This document shows, piece after piece, positions 10,703 through 22,471 of a stretch of 64,000 nucleotides of DNA. Source of the stretch: Leptospira sp. WS92.C1 (lineage in GTDB: Bacteria; Spirochaetota; Leptospiria; Leptospirales; Leptospiraceae). Below the pieces are notes generated by a model that was given only the letters and a program-made list of their open reading frames with translations, did not search any database and had not been told where the DNA came from. How positions within the stretch are numbered: position 1 is the stretch's first letter; each line of letters opens with the position of its first letter. Where the stretch lies: positions 3,646,001-3,710,000 of the forward strand of contig NZ_CP162130.1 of assembly GCF_040833975.1 (NCBI RefSeq), read 5' to 3'. The translations under genes and the position numbers were made by a program.

Positions 10703-10829
10703 ATTCTATCGTATCAAAACTTAAAATTCGTTCTATCGAAATCGAATTCATATATCGATCTTATTAGTCGACAAAATAGAACGTCTTTTACGATAAAAGC
10801 GCGGTCATTTGAAATCGAATCCTCACCGC

Positions 10830-12269
10830 TCATTCCATCACGATGGTGATATCCACTCTACGATTTTTTTGTCTGCCTTCGAGAGAAGAGTTATCCGCAA
10901 TCGGTTTTGATTTTCCATACCCCTCGTAAGACATACGTTTTTCATCCAAATCTTGTTTGTCTCTGAGTTCTTTGAGAACGGAAAGCGCACGTTCTCTGGA
11001 AAGTTTTCGGTTGTATTCCTCGCCGCCTGAATTATCGGTATGACCGCTGATTCTGATTTCCCGATTACTGTATTTTTTCAGAACAGAAGCGATCTTTTCC
11101 AGTTCCAATTTTGCCTCTTCCTTGAGTTCGGAACTGTTGTAATCAAAAAGCACAGAGTTTAAAGAGATTGCGATTCCCTCATCTGTTCTTCGAATTTCAA
11201 CCGGAGGACCAGAAGGTTTTTCAGTTTCAGGTTTGGTTTGATTCGCCTCTTCTTCCGGCCAAGAAAGTCCCTCTCGAGACGGTTTTACTTTCTGATTTTT
11301 TTTCGGAGCGGTTCCCGAATCGATTCCCGTAGGAAGTTCTCCGGCCAAAACCTTGCGAATCTCTTCTGCAAACTTATCTTTATCTATATCGGTTAACTTT
11401 AAATTTTTATTATATACTCCATGAATATCGAAGGACATTTCCTGAGTCATTCCGTTTGCATAAACAAACGTGTAAGCAAGCTGAATTCTTTTGTATTGGG
11501 GAATTCCAAGGTCTCTATCAAAGTAAACCATTCCCCTCGCAAAACCGTAAATTTTAAAAGGAACGCCTTCCTTTTCGGTTTGAGAATCGTAAAACAGAGT
11601 GTAATTATATTCAATTCTATCCGCGGTACCTGAAAGTTTTTGAAACTGCCACTGATCGAGGCCGTGATACTTGTATTTTGCGTGTACGGTGATCATCACC
11701 CTACCGCCGGGAAATTGAAAACTTTCCGTGGCCGGTTGAGTCCATTCCTCTCCTACACTTACCGGTTTTTCGGAAAAGCTGGGTAAAGATCGAAGATTTG
11801 GCATGCTATATTGCGGCGGAACTCTATATTGCCCGATCTCGGTGATTTGAAATTTGCTTTTAAACGTTTTGTCTTTGCGAAACGCCGGATCCACTTCCGG
11901 AAAACGACTATAGGTATCAAAAAATCCTTCGATTAGACAAGCTTGATCCTGACAAGATAGAGTCTGTAAAAGAATCCGATTTTTATCTTCTCTCTTAATC
12001 TTTCTTCCCTGACTCACCAACTGAACCCTATGATATTCGTTTAGTTCCACGGTTTCTCCGGGGGTCAGCTTCCATCGGAATAGAACCTTTTCCGGTTCCT
12101 CGGCGACAAGGGAAAAAATCAACAAGAGATTTGCTAAAAGAAATAATAGAAAAAAAGAGTGCAATCGATCCCAAAGGAACTTTCCGCAAAATGATCTAGT
12201 TATGAATTGTGGAGTTCTCTTCATAGTTATAGTTTCGTAAGATTTTCGTAAAACATGAGAAAAGACCAA
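10830..12269 (-). CDS. OmpA-family outer-membrane/peptidoglycan-binding protein
   Basis: Exported protein ending in an OmpA C-terminal domain (about residues 365-479) with the typical LFDYNSSELKEEAKLELEKI and ISGHTDNSGGEEYNRKLSRE segments and a final QKNRRVDI, which together bind peptidoglycan. The N-terminal two thirds are beta-rich and unassigned. The start is probably the ATG at 12224 (MKRTPQF...), giving a normal signal peptide that ends at SLVA-EE; the upstream start at 12269 would add 15 residues. A Pro/Lys-rich linker (about 310-355) joins the two parts. Likely anchors the envelope; monocistronic. Confidence 0.86.
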   Translation of the reverse strand: MVFSHVLRKSYETITMKRTPQFITRSFCGKFLWDRLHSFFLLFLLANLLLIFSLVAEEPEKVLFRWKLTPGETVELNEYHRVQLVSQGRKIKREDKNRILLQTLSCQDQACLIEGFFDTYSRFPEVDPAFRKDKTFKSKFQITEIGQYRVPPQYSMPNLRSLPSFSEKPVSVGEEWTQPATESFQFPGGRVMITVHAKYKYHGLDQWQFQKLSGTADRIEYNYTLFYDSQTEKEGVPFKIYGFARGMVYFDRDLGIPQYKRIQLAYTFVYANGMTQEMSFDIHGVYNKNLKLTDIDKDKFAEEIRKVLAGELPTGIDSGTAPKKNQKVKPSREGLSWPEEEANQTKPETEKPSGPPVEIRRTDEGIAISLNSVLFDYNSSELKEEAKLELEKIASVLKKYSNREIRISGHTDNSGGEEYNRKLSRERALSVLKELRDKQDLDEKRMSYEGYGKSKPIADNSSLEGRQKNRRVDITIVME

Positions 12270-12438
12270 AAAACTATCTGAAAAAAAACAAGGTTCGGAC
12301 GAAGATTGAAATTAGAATTCCATCCAGAAACAGACGCGATTCTCGAAATTTTTGATCGGATTATCCTTGTGAATCGCAACAAACAAAATTGATCTTTTTT
12401 TTACTGTTTCCCGATCTCTGGAGTTTAAGGAGAATAGA

Positions 12439-12759
12439 TTGGAACCGAGATTCGTTTACATAACTACAAAAAATGAAAAAGAAGCTTTAAAAATCGGAAA
12501 AATTTTGGTCGAGGAAAGATTGGCCGCCTGCGCAAACATTCTCCCTAAGATGAAATCCATCTACCACTGGGAAAAAAAACTAACAATTTCCAACGAAGCA
12601 GTTCTGATCTTAAAGACAAAAAGCGCTCTGATGACCGAACTTACGCTGAGAATAAAATCCTTACACAGCTATTCCGTTCCCTGCGTAGTAAGCCTTCCCA
12701 TTTTGGAGGGAAATCGGGATTATCTTTCCTGGATACTTGCAGAAACTCTTCCCGAATAA
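12439..12759 (+). CDS. cutA: CutA divalent-ion tolerance protein
   Basis: Small trimeric CutA1-fold protein, 106 residues, the usual size. Conserved features: VYITTKNEKEALKIGKILVE, RLAACANILP, SIYHWEKKL, VLILKTK and the C-terminal HSYSVPCVVSLPI segment. The family is historically linked to copper tolerance, but its biochemical role is unsettled. The start codon is TTG at 12439, supported by a strong Shine-Dalgarno AAGGAG at 12427-12432. A patatin-like gene follows 23 bp downstream. Confidence 0.93.
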   Translation: MEPRFVYITTKNEKEALKIGKILVEERLAACANILPKMKSIYHWEKKLTISNEAVLILKTKSALMTELTLRIKSLHSYSVPCVVSLPILEGNRDYLSWILAETLPE

Positions 12760-12782
12760 ATAACACATTCAATAAATATTAT

Positions 12783-13619
12783 ATGATTCATATTCACGTT
12801 AAACAAAAATTTACGGCTCTCACTTTCAATTCCGCTTTTTTCGGATTTTATGCCCATGCAGGTTTTGCAAAAGGACTTTCTGAAATCGGATTTTGTCCCT
12901 CTAAAATCACAGGATGCAGTTCCGGGGCGTTGATAGGCTCTCTTGTCGCGGCCGGCATACCGACCGATATAATGACGGATCTGATTTTAAGTCTAAAAAA
13001 AAAGGATTTCTGGGAAGGAAATCTGATCACTAATTTCGTAAAACCGATCCGCAAAGGATTAAAGAATTATTCCGGAATCTTATCCGGTAAAAAAATCAAA
13101 GAATTGTTAAGACCCCATTTAGGTCATCAAAAGATAGAAGACCTCAAAATACCGATGGGGGTTTCCGTATCCAATCTTACTAAAGAAATCAGAGAACTCA
13201 AAACAAAGGGAGATCTGATCGATCAGATTCTGGCGTCGATGACGTTTCCGTTTTTATTTGAAATTCAAAAATTAGGCGAAGAAGAGTTTATTGACGGAGG
13301 TGTTGCGGATCAGGAACCAATCAAAGAATTGATTTTAGACAAATCGATTCGTAAGATCGTAGTCCACAGCGTTCGAACCCAAAAAACTCCTTCCGAAAGA
13401 GCGATGATTCGCGCGTTTCATTCCTCCGTTCAAATTATCGAAAACGAAACGAGAGAGTTGAAGGAACTTCTTGCAAAACAATATAAAAAACAAATTTTGA
13501 GAATTGAAACGGTCACCCCGTATATAGATGCAAATCAACTCAAACACGGAAAAAAAGCTCTGGAGGAAGGAAGACTCAACGCCCATCACTGGAAAAAAAA
13601 GATTCTCGCTTCGGTTTAG
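12783..13619 (+). CDS. patatin-like phospholipase
   Basis: Patatin-family acyl hydrolase, a cytosolic or membrane-associated esterase acting on phospholipids or other acyl esters. The Ser-Asp dyad is complete: G44-C-S46-S-G48 nucleophile elbow and D171-G-G. There is no canonical G-G-x-R oxyanion motif; the segment before the elbow reads NSAFFGFYAHAGFAKGL, with G-F-Y-A-H in that place. Length 278 aa fits small bacterial RssA-like proteins. No signal peptide is visible. It is followed by the acetyltransferase gene after 6 bp, so cutA, this gene and the acetyltransferase may be one operon. Confidence 0.85.
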   Translation: MIHIHVKQKFTALTFNSAFFGFYAHAGFAKGLSEIGFCPSKITGCSSGALIGSLVAAGIPTDIMTDLILSLKKKDFWEGNLITNFVKPIRKGLKNYSGILSGKKIKELLRPHLGHQKIEDLKIPMGVSVSNLTKEIRELKTKGDLIDQILASMTFPFLFEIQKLGEEEFIDGGVADQEPIKELILDKSIRKIVVHSVRTQKTPSERAMIRAFHSSVQIIENETRELKELLAKQYKKQILRIETVTPYIDANQLKHGKKALEEGRLNAHHWKKKILASV

Positions 13620-13625
13620 TTTTTT

Positions 13626-14405
13626 ATGAAACCCGATCTCTCCGAAATTGCTCAAAATTATGTGGATCTGCATCGTGTTTTTTCCAAACTTCTCGATGCA
13701 AAGATTTTGGATCGGAAAAGTTTTGTTTTTTATGCCAATCCGGACTCCGATTGGTTCACAAGAATCATATTGAAAAAAAATCCGGATCCGCAGATTTTGA
13801 AAGCCGAGCTCGAAGAGCTTAGAAAGTTAGGATACAAATCGGATATTTTAGATTTTCTGAATATAAGAGATCATGAACCGATTTTGAATCAAATCGGATA
13901 CGATTCCTGCAACGAACAGGTAGGAATGTTTTTATCCGGAAATCCGAATTACAAAAACGAAAATGTAATTTCGTCAAAACTCGATTTTCGAAAAATCCGG
14001 GACAAAAATGAACTCAAGGTTTGGCTCAAAATCGTAAATGAATCTTTTCATTCGGATGATCGAGAGAATTTATATCTCCGTCTTTTGAGCGTGGAGTCAT
14101 TTTCGGTTTACGCCGGTTTTTTTAAAAACACGTTAGTCACTACTGGGATGACGTTTTACAACGGTCGATCTTATGGATTGTATTCGATTACCACGGATCC
14201 TCAGTATCGTGGGTTCGGCTATGCTTCCGAGATCGTTCGTTTTATCTTAAATCAAATTCGATCCGAGTTTTCGGGAATCGTGATTCTTCATGCAACCGAT
14301 ATGGGAAAGGGAATTTACAAAAAGTTAGGATTCGAAAAATCAATTCTTCTTCGGCACTGGAGCTCAGGCGCAACTCCGTTGGAAGCGGGAAAATTGACAG
14401 AATAG
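13626..14405 (+). CDS. GNAT family N-acetyltransferase
   Basis: Acetyl-CoA-dependent N-acetyltransferase of the GNAT fold in its C-terminal half (about residues 120-250). The acetyl-CoA loop appears as DPQYRGFGYASEIVRFIL, followed by the C-terminal strand with MGKGIYKKLGFEKS. The N-terminal 115 residues have no recognised motif and may be a substrate-recognition domain, as in two-domain GNATs. The ATG follows the patatin-like stop by 6 bp with no clear Shine-Dalgarno, which suggests coupling. Substrate unknown. Confidence 0.83.
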   Translation: MKPDLSEIAQNYVDLHRVFSKLLDAKILDRKSFVFYANPDSDWFTRIILKKNPDPQILKAELEELRKLGYKSDILDFLNIRDHEPILNQIGYDSCNEQVGMFLSGNPNYKNENVISSKLDFRKIRDKNELKVWLKIVNESFHSDDRENLYLRLLSVESFSVYAGFFKNTLVTTGMTFYNGRSYGLYSITTDPQYRGFGYASEIVRFILNQIRSEFSGIVILHATDMGKGIYKKLGFEKSILLRHWSSGATPLEAGKLTE

Positions 14406-14597
14406 TTAGCTGTCAGAGATACGAAAGTCCTCATTGAAACGTTGCGGCTCGCCTTGATTATTTTTGAAACTCATGCTTCGCTTCCTATGAGTCGCGTAGC
14501 AGTCGTTCGGGAAACTCAATGTTTTGCTCTACCTTGCAACACGACCCAGTGTTGCTCCAAGGAATGAGACGCTAAGTTACACCGAATTGCAAAACAG

Positions 14598-14696
14598 GAG
14601 CGTAGGCGGGGAAGAGACGAGAGACTTTTGTCTATCAAAGAAAAATCTACTTTTGTCAAATCTATATTTCTCTCAGATTTTGTAGGAACTCCTACA
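14598..14696. repeat. left copy of a diverged direct repeat flanking the IS
   Basis: The first 46 bases match 16240-16285 at 37 of 46 positions in the same orientation (shared core GAGACTTTT, then CTATCA), and both copies end in the palindrome TGTAGGAACTCCTAC. It lies just outside the left inverted repeat of the IS element. The rest of 14406-14740 shows no gene. Confidence 0.6.
14681..14696. repeat. dispersed palindrome TGTAGGAACTCCTACA
   Basis: Perfect 6-bp stems around AACT. The same motif recurs at 16321-16335 and, in variant form, at 41092-41114, 41218-41231 and 41292-41305, always between genes. Confidence 0.65.
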
Positions 14697-14719
14697 ATCC
14701 TCTGTAAAATCCGCGGTGC

Positions 14720-16240
14720 CCCCTCCCTCATTGCATAACCTTACCCACAAGTTAAATCCTGCGTGAGTAATTTAAACATAAATCCGAGATCTATAACTCT
14801 CATTAATCCTTTGAATATTGTGAGAGGTCCAGGCGGTGAGTCTGATTTCCGCCCTAAGTGTCCGCCTAACTTTGCAATCCATTCTAAAACAGTGCCTAAA
14901 TCAGGTTCTTGTTTTGGTGGTTGAGGAGTTTCGTAAAGTCGGCAGTAAGCGCCTTTCCATTCAAATGGTTCAAACATGATGGAAGCTTTTAATCCGTGGA
15001 CATTCCTTCCTAAGAATGTTAACATCATTACGCGCCAAGAGACGATTGCGCTAATGGCAATACAAGCCTTGAATCGATCGCCAAATTTGAATTGAGTGGA
15101 TTCGATTGCACATCCAGATTTTAATATCTTGAAATAGACTTCGATTCCCCAACGACTTTTATAGTAAGAGATTACGTTCTTCGCATCTTCAGAAGTTCTA
15201 ATTGGAATTGTTGTTAAAAATTTCCACTGAATTGTTTCGTCTTCTGATCCGTCAATCTCAGTTGCGGATACCGCATACATATCTATATTTTCCAATTTTT
15301 TATATCGAGGGGGCTTTATTGATAATTTTTCAAATCGAAGCTCGATTTTAGCGTCTCTTGCTTGCTTTCTTTCCTTTCTTTCTTGGAACAGAGATTGTAT
15401 ATATATCAACCGGCTCTAAGGTTTCAAGATAGGACCAAGAATAATCACCGCCCTCGATCTTTCTGTCATAAACCGCACGTATAAGCAGATCTGGAGCGTT
15501 TTCTCCTACCTCTATATGTTCCTGAAATAGTTCGAAAATATCTGCTTCTCTATCACAGATGAATATGTATTTTGCATCGGATTCTTTAGAAAATTCGCAT
15601 GTTGTTCTGTAGCCTTGAATCCACTTTATACTTTCCTTATTTTCAATAGGAGTTCTCTTTCTTACATCTCTTGGTAAATGTTTAGAGCCTAATTTCAAGC
15701 GAGCCCACATTTTAAAATCTAAAATTCCTAAAGGGATTCCGTCTGTGGTAAATGCAATTGAAGGATGTAAAAGAAGCCCCTGATCCAAGTTGGAATTCAT
15801 CGGCCCTAAACCTTCGATTCGGTTTCTATTTCGATAATAAATTTCCGTTGTGTCGCTTAACACCAAAATCGTTTCTTGTTTTTCAAGACGCTTTTTAGTC
15901 GCTCTGGAATGTGGAGCAATAATTTCATCCGGAGATACTTTCGGGTTCGAGAAAAAACGATAGGCGGCTTTTGTTCCCGACCAATTACCAAAAACATCAG
16001 GTAGGCTTGAGCCCGTTTGGTTACACATCGATCCGATAATTTTCTTTAATCGTTTATTAAGTCTCTTGTCCCCCAAGCTAAGAGACAGAAATTCTTCTTC
16101 AATCCAATCTAAATCCGTTTCGAGCGTACTACTCCAATGTTTAGTGATCATCTTTAGGCCCAAGGAAAGAAAAGCAACAATGGCCTAAAAAAGCTAGTTT
16201 TTTTAACTTGTGGGTAAGGTTATGCCCAATGAGGGAGGGG
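14720..16240 (-). mobile_element. IS4-family (Tn5/IS50-like) insertion sequence, transposase frameshifted
   Basis: About 1.52 kb. Its ends are inverted repeats: 24 bp match perfectly (14733-14756 against 16202-16225), and the match continues outward through CCCTCCCTCATTG with a 2-bp length difference, to about 37/39 bp in all. It holds one transposase gene split in two frames. No clean target duplication is visible, because the sequences directly outside the inner repeats are inverted rather than direct. The element sits between diverged direct repeats (14598-14696 and 16240-16335). Confidence 0.85.
14741..16163 (-). pseudogene. IS4-family transposase, broken by a 4-bp duplication
   Basis: Tn5-type DDE transposase in two overlapping frames: residues 1-271 (16163-15348) carry the N-terminal Tn5 DNA-binding domain, D in VLSDTTEIYY and D in FICDREADIF; the second frame (to 14741) carries the YREK signature Y-x2-R-x3-E-x6-K in YYKSRWGIEVYFKILK and a Tn5-like dimerisation tail. 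The frames join at a tandem TTGC-TTGC (15358-15365). Removing one 4-bp unit restores a continuous KKARDAKIEL reading, as expected in the family, so a 4-bp duplication best explains the break. The likely start is the ATG at 16151; a TTG lies at 16163. The stop codon is inside the left inverted repeat. Programmed frameshifting is less likely. Confidence 0.85.
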
Positions 16241-16335
16241 AGCGGAGGTGGGAAAAACTCGGGAGACTTTTCTCTATCACAGAAATTGCATTATTTCAAG
16301 AATATTTTTTGGCCTCTTTTTGTAGGAACTCCTAC
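16240..16335. repeat. right copy of the direct repeat flanking the IS
   Basis: Diverged partner of 14598-14696 in the same orientation, ending in TGTAGGAACTCCTACG (16321-16336). It begins at the outer edge of the IS right inverted repeat. The two copies suggest the IS lies in or between members of an older dispersed repeat. Confidence 0.55.
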
Positions 16336-16372
16336 GAAATCGTTCGAAATCATCCAATGTGCATGACAATTT

Positions 16373-17644
16373 TTATGATTTTACAGACTTCCCCATAAAA
16401 TAAACGGCCTCTAGGGAACCTGGAAATGTAAAGTTTTCAAACGGGGACCAGGCCGATTTACTTTTGATCTCTTTTTTTTGAAATGTTTTCGATTGTTTCA
16501 AATTGAGGACCGTAAAGTTTGCGGCGTATCCCGGTTCGATTTTTCCAAATCCTTTTCCGTATTTTTTTGGAAGATACTCGTTTACAAAGTCTCCCGGATT
16601 TTTTGCGCAGATTCTTGCGATCGTTTTTAAATCCACACCTTCTTTGAGAATCAACCATGTTACAAAAAGTGAATATGTATCCAATTGTGAGATTCCACTG
16701 GTTCCTTTTTGTTTTTCTTCTATGCTGTGAGGAGCGTGATCGGTGGCCAAATAATCGATCCAACCTTCTTTGATTCCTTCGAGCATTTTTTCCCGGTCTT
16801 TCTTATCTCTCAGAGGCGGGTTCATCTGAAACCAATGTCGATTCTCGGCGGTTAACATCGACTTATCAAAAAACAAATGAGTCGGAGTCACTTCGCAGGT
16901 GATCTTCAATCCCTTCTTTTTTGCGGCCTTGATCTTATTCAATCCATCGCCGGTGGAATAATGGCAAAGCTTTCCTCTCAGATCGTATTTTTCGATCAAA
17001 TACAAAGCAAAGTCCGTCGCCATCGTCTCCGCTTCAGCGGGTCTTCGGTCTTCGTGTAATGTTTCGTCCTGATGTCTTTCGAGAATCTCCGGATCCTCGC
17101 AATGAAAGCTTATATTCTCACCCTTATAATTTTGGATCGTGTCTTCCAGCGTTTGATTGTTGTGAAAAAACAATTCCCCGATACTCGGGCCCATAAAAAC
17201 CTTATACGGAACGGATTCTTTCAACGGTTTTGTATTCGGTCCGATTCCTGCATACAACGTTATGTGAATCGGCGACTTATCCGCAAGAATTCGTTTTTTT
17301 GAATATGTTTTTTCGTCCACCGGAGGCACCGGATTGTTTGGCATATCGGCAATATGAACCACACCTCCGTTAATCGCGGCCGCACTCGCGGATAAAAAAT
17401 CCTCCTTATACATATGTTTTCCGCTCTCGTCTTCCCTTGCGTGGACATGAATGTCGCCAAAGCCCGGAAAAATCACCGTTTTATTCGGATCAAACCATAC
17501 TTCGTTTTTTGTCTCGTTTTCGACGACATCCAATTCCAATCCTTCCGTAACCGACTGGATCCATCCCGTTGTCGGATCCCATTCCACCGTTCCGTGAAAA
17601 TCTCGCTCGTGTGTGACGATTCTACCGGATATTTTTTTGATCAT
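16373..17644 (-). CDS. pyrC: dihydroorotase
   Basis: Amidohydrolase-superfamily enzyme closing carbamoyl-aspartate to dihydroorotate in de novo pyrimidine synthesis. Metal-site motifs: H66-V-H68 in GDIHVHARED, a Lys in KVFMGPSIG (candidate carboxylated lysine), His in SFHCED and CHYST, and Asp in ATDHAPH. The C-terminus has the amidohydrolase GYAANFTVLNL strand. Length 423 aa is typical of type I enzymes. It lies alone beside the IS element; the stop is only 38 bp from the flanking palindrome copy. Dihydropyrimidinase or allantoinase are alternatives, but the NGGVVHIADMPNNP segment favours dihydroorotase. Confidence 0.86.
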   Translation of the reverse strand: MIKKISGRIVTHERDFHGTVEWDPTTGWIQSVTEGLELDVVENETKNEVWFDPNKTVIFPGFGDIHVHAREDESGKHMYKEDFLSASAAAINGGVVHIADMPNNPVPPVDEKTYSKKRILADKSPIHITLYAGIGPNTKPLKESVPYKVFMGPSIGELFFHNNQTLEDTIQNYKGENISFHCEDPEILERHQDETLHEDRRPAEAETMATDFALYLIEKYDLRGKLCHYSTGDGLNKIKAAKKKGLKITCEVTPTHLFFDKSMLTAENRHWFQMNPPLRDKKDREKMLEGIKEGWIDYLATDHAPHSIEEKQKGTSGISQLDTYSLFVTWLILKEGVDLKTIARICAKNPGDFVNEYLPKKYGKGFGKIEPGYAANFTVLNLKQSKTFQKKEIKSKSAWSPFENFTFPGSLEAVYFMGKSVKS

Positions 17645-17794
17645 AAAGGGTGCCCATGTCGCTGGATTCTTTTTTGAAATATTTCTTGAAGGGGAAGAAT
17701 TTTTCGAAGTTTGGAAAGTTGTATGGAATGCGGAATATTTTTTCCGAAAGCGAAGATTTTTATTTTCTTCCCTTTCGGATTTTTACGATCGATT

Positions 17795-18431
<637 letters not shown>

Positions 18432-18573
18432 ATCTTGGATTTAAAAAACTTATCTACGATTCGTACCAGAGAAATGAAACCTTGTAAATTAAAATTTCAA
18501 TTGCTCGCGGTTCTAATTCTTTTCCGTTGAAAATTGAGTGAATCTTCCCTGCAAATTCCGAAGATGGTAAACA

Positions 18574-19863
18574 ATGGAAAGCATTCGTATAGGATTGATC
18601 GGAGCCGGGACCGTAGGATCGGGAGTCATCGAAATTTTAAAAAAGGAAAGTAATTCCTATCGCGAAAATTTTGGATTGGATCTTGTCCTTGCCGCCGTTT
18701 GCACCCGAACTCCCGAAAAGGTCAAAAAAGAATTACAAAACTTCCCGAGTTGCAAGATAGAACCCGACTATCAGAAAATCGTAAAGGATCCCGCAATCGA
18801 CGTAGTCTTAGAGCTCGTCGGAGGAACCGATGTCGCCTATACGATCGTAAATAACGCTTTAAAAAACGGGAAAACGGTAATTACCGCAAACAAAGCGCTG
18901 ATCTCGCAAAAAGGGGAAGAACTCTTTGCGTTAGCGGAAGCAAATCGTGTAGAGATCGGAATCGAAGCTTCGGTTGCGGGTGCAATTCCGGTGATCCGTT
19001 CCATCAAAACCGGGCTTGGCTCCGACTCTTTTCTTTCACTCTACGGAATTTTAAACGGTACTACGAATTTTATTCTCTCCAAGATGGAACTCGAACATCT
19101 CGATTACTCCGAAGCTTTAAAAATCGCGCAAGAACTCGGCTTTGCCGAAAAGGATCCGACCTTTGACGTGGAAGGAATCGATACGGCTCACAAGATCAGC
19201 ATCTTAGGAAGTTTGGCATTCTCTCAAAAAATTCCTTTACAGAGCGTTCAAATCGAAGGTATAACAAAGATTAGTGGATTGGACATTCAATTCGCCGGCG
19301 AGTTGGGTTATCGAATCAAACTCTTGGGATTGGTTCGAAAGATTGCCGATAAAATCGAAGCAAGAGTTCAACCGGTTATGATTCCCGTAAAACATCCCTT
19401 TGCAAACATTATGGACGAGATGAATGCGGTTTATTACCAAACAGTCTATGCAGGTCCCGGAATGTTTGTCGGAAAAGGGGCGGGTTCCTTACCTACTGCG
19501 TCTTCGATTGTTTCTGATATTTTGTATTACGGTTCTCGAAGAAATAAAGGAATGATTTCCGAAAAAAATTTGTTTCCGGAGGCAGTGATTTCGGAAGCAA
19601 ACGGCGCCCTGGTTCGGTATTATCTCAGATTTACAACCGTAGATCAGCCCGGAGTACTTTCTGAAATTTCCAAGGTATTGGGAGATCACGGAATCTCGAT
19701 CTCCTCCGTGAGACAAAATGAAGTAGAAAAAGAACCGGTAGAGGTTGTTGTAATTACGCATCCCGCTACAGAAGAAAATATAAAAAAATCATTGAAGATC
19801 ATCGACGGATTGTCTTTAATCCGACATGCATCGGTTGCAATTCGTTTAGAGGATAAATTTTAG
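18574..19863 (+). CDS. hom: homoserine dehydrogenase
   Basis: NAD(P)-dependent oxidoreductase making homoserine from aspartate semialdehyde, for threonine and methionine synthesis. The Rossmann motif is [11 protein letters not shown] (8-18), followed by [23 protein letters not shown], the catalytic segment [13 protein letters not shown] and [12 protein letters not shown]-terminal ACT domain (about 350-429, [19 protein letters not shown]) suggests allosteric control by an amino acid such as threonine. Length 429 aa is standard for the monofunctional ACT-bearing form. No attenuator or riboswitch could be recognised upstream. Confidence 0.95.
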   Translation: MESIRIGLIGAGTVGSGVIEILKKESNSYRENFGLDLVLAAVCTRTPEKVKKELQNFPSCKIEPDYQKIVKDPAIDVVLELVGGTDVAYTIVNNALKNGKTVITANKALISQKGEELFALAEANRVEIGIEASVAGAIPVIRSIKTGLGSDSFLSLYGILNGTTNFILSKMELEHLDYSEALKIAQELGFAEKDPTFDVEGIDTAHKISILGSLAFSQKIPLQSVQIEGITKISGLDIQFAGELGYRIKLLGLVRKIADKIEARVQPVMIPVKHPFANIMDEMNAVYYQTVYAGPGMFVGKGAGSLPTASSIVSDILYYGSRRNKGMISEKNLFPEAVISEANGALVRYYLRFTTVDQPGVLSEISKVLGDHGISISSVRQNEVEKEPVEVVVITHPATEENIKKSLKIIDGLSLIRHASVAIRLEDKF

Positions 19864-19869
19864 AAATCT

Positions 19870-20122
19870 GTGGACAAACGACTGAATTTCACTTTGTCTT
19901 TGCATTTTGAGGAGAATGTGGAACATCTGGACTTATTCCCGGATTCGGAGAAAATCGTAATCTCCGGACCTTTTGGTTCTAAAAAAGAGAATCTGGATGA
20001 TTTTCCGAAGAAGTAACGTAGTGGAATTTGAAAAAAAAGACTCTCATAGAAAAGCATATTTGGAATGCGAGGGTGAAATTCTCGGAAAGGAAAGAACCCA
20101 AGTAGTATTAAGAGGAATGTAG
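19870..20122 (+). pseudogene. small frameshifted gene, unrecognised
   Basis: Two short frames in series look like one broken gene. Frame A (19870-20016, GTG start, 48 codons) runs from VDKRLNFTLSLHFEENVEHL to a stop. Frame B, shifted by one base, is open across the junction and continues to 20122, encoding VVEFEKKDSHRKAYLECEGE and ending VVLRGM. The join near 20000-20020 would give a protein of about 80 residues. I recognise no family. It lies between hom and the STAS gene. Could also be chance open frames. Confidence 0.35.
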
Positions 20123-20203
20123 TATAGAGCCGATCGTTTCCAAAAAAACGAGAAAGTTCGACTGAAATATAAAGAAGGGAAACTTTATCCAGAGAGATAA
20201 AAT

Positions 20204-22303
<2,100 letters not shown>

Positions 22304-22313
22304 AAAGAATATT

Positions 22314-22319
22314 CTCCTT
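22314..22319 (-). promoter_or_regulatory. Shine-Dalgarno AAGGAG supporting the hflX ATT start
   Basis: The only strong ribosome-binding site in the hflX upstream region, read on the minus strand, with ATT at 22303 in frame after a 10-base spacer. The downstream GTG (22111) has no comparable site. Confidence 0.5.
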
Positions 22320-22471
22320 TTCCTAAAACGTAACAGCTTTACCTTTATCCGTCAAGCATTCCGATTCTCGGAAATCATGCTTGTCATGGAAAAAAGCAAG
22401 AAAAAGCTGAAAAAGCTGACGAACTTAATAATAGTATTCTCAGTTAAAAATTTTATCCATCGAAGGTTCTG

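Noticed and set aside
15348..15409. Programmed ribosomal frameshift in the transposase
   Set aside because: The needed shift is +1 at a 4-bp tandem duplication whose removal restores the frame; there is no obvious slippery heptamer with a downstream pseudoknot.
14406..16373. Perfect target-site duplication of the IS element
   Set aside because: The bases directly outside the 24-bp inverted repeats are themselves inverted, and no exact direct repeat of 8-12 bp was found at the ends.
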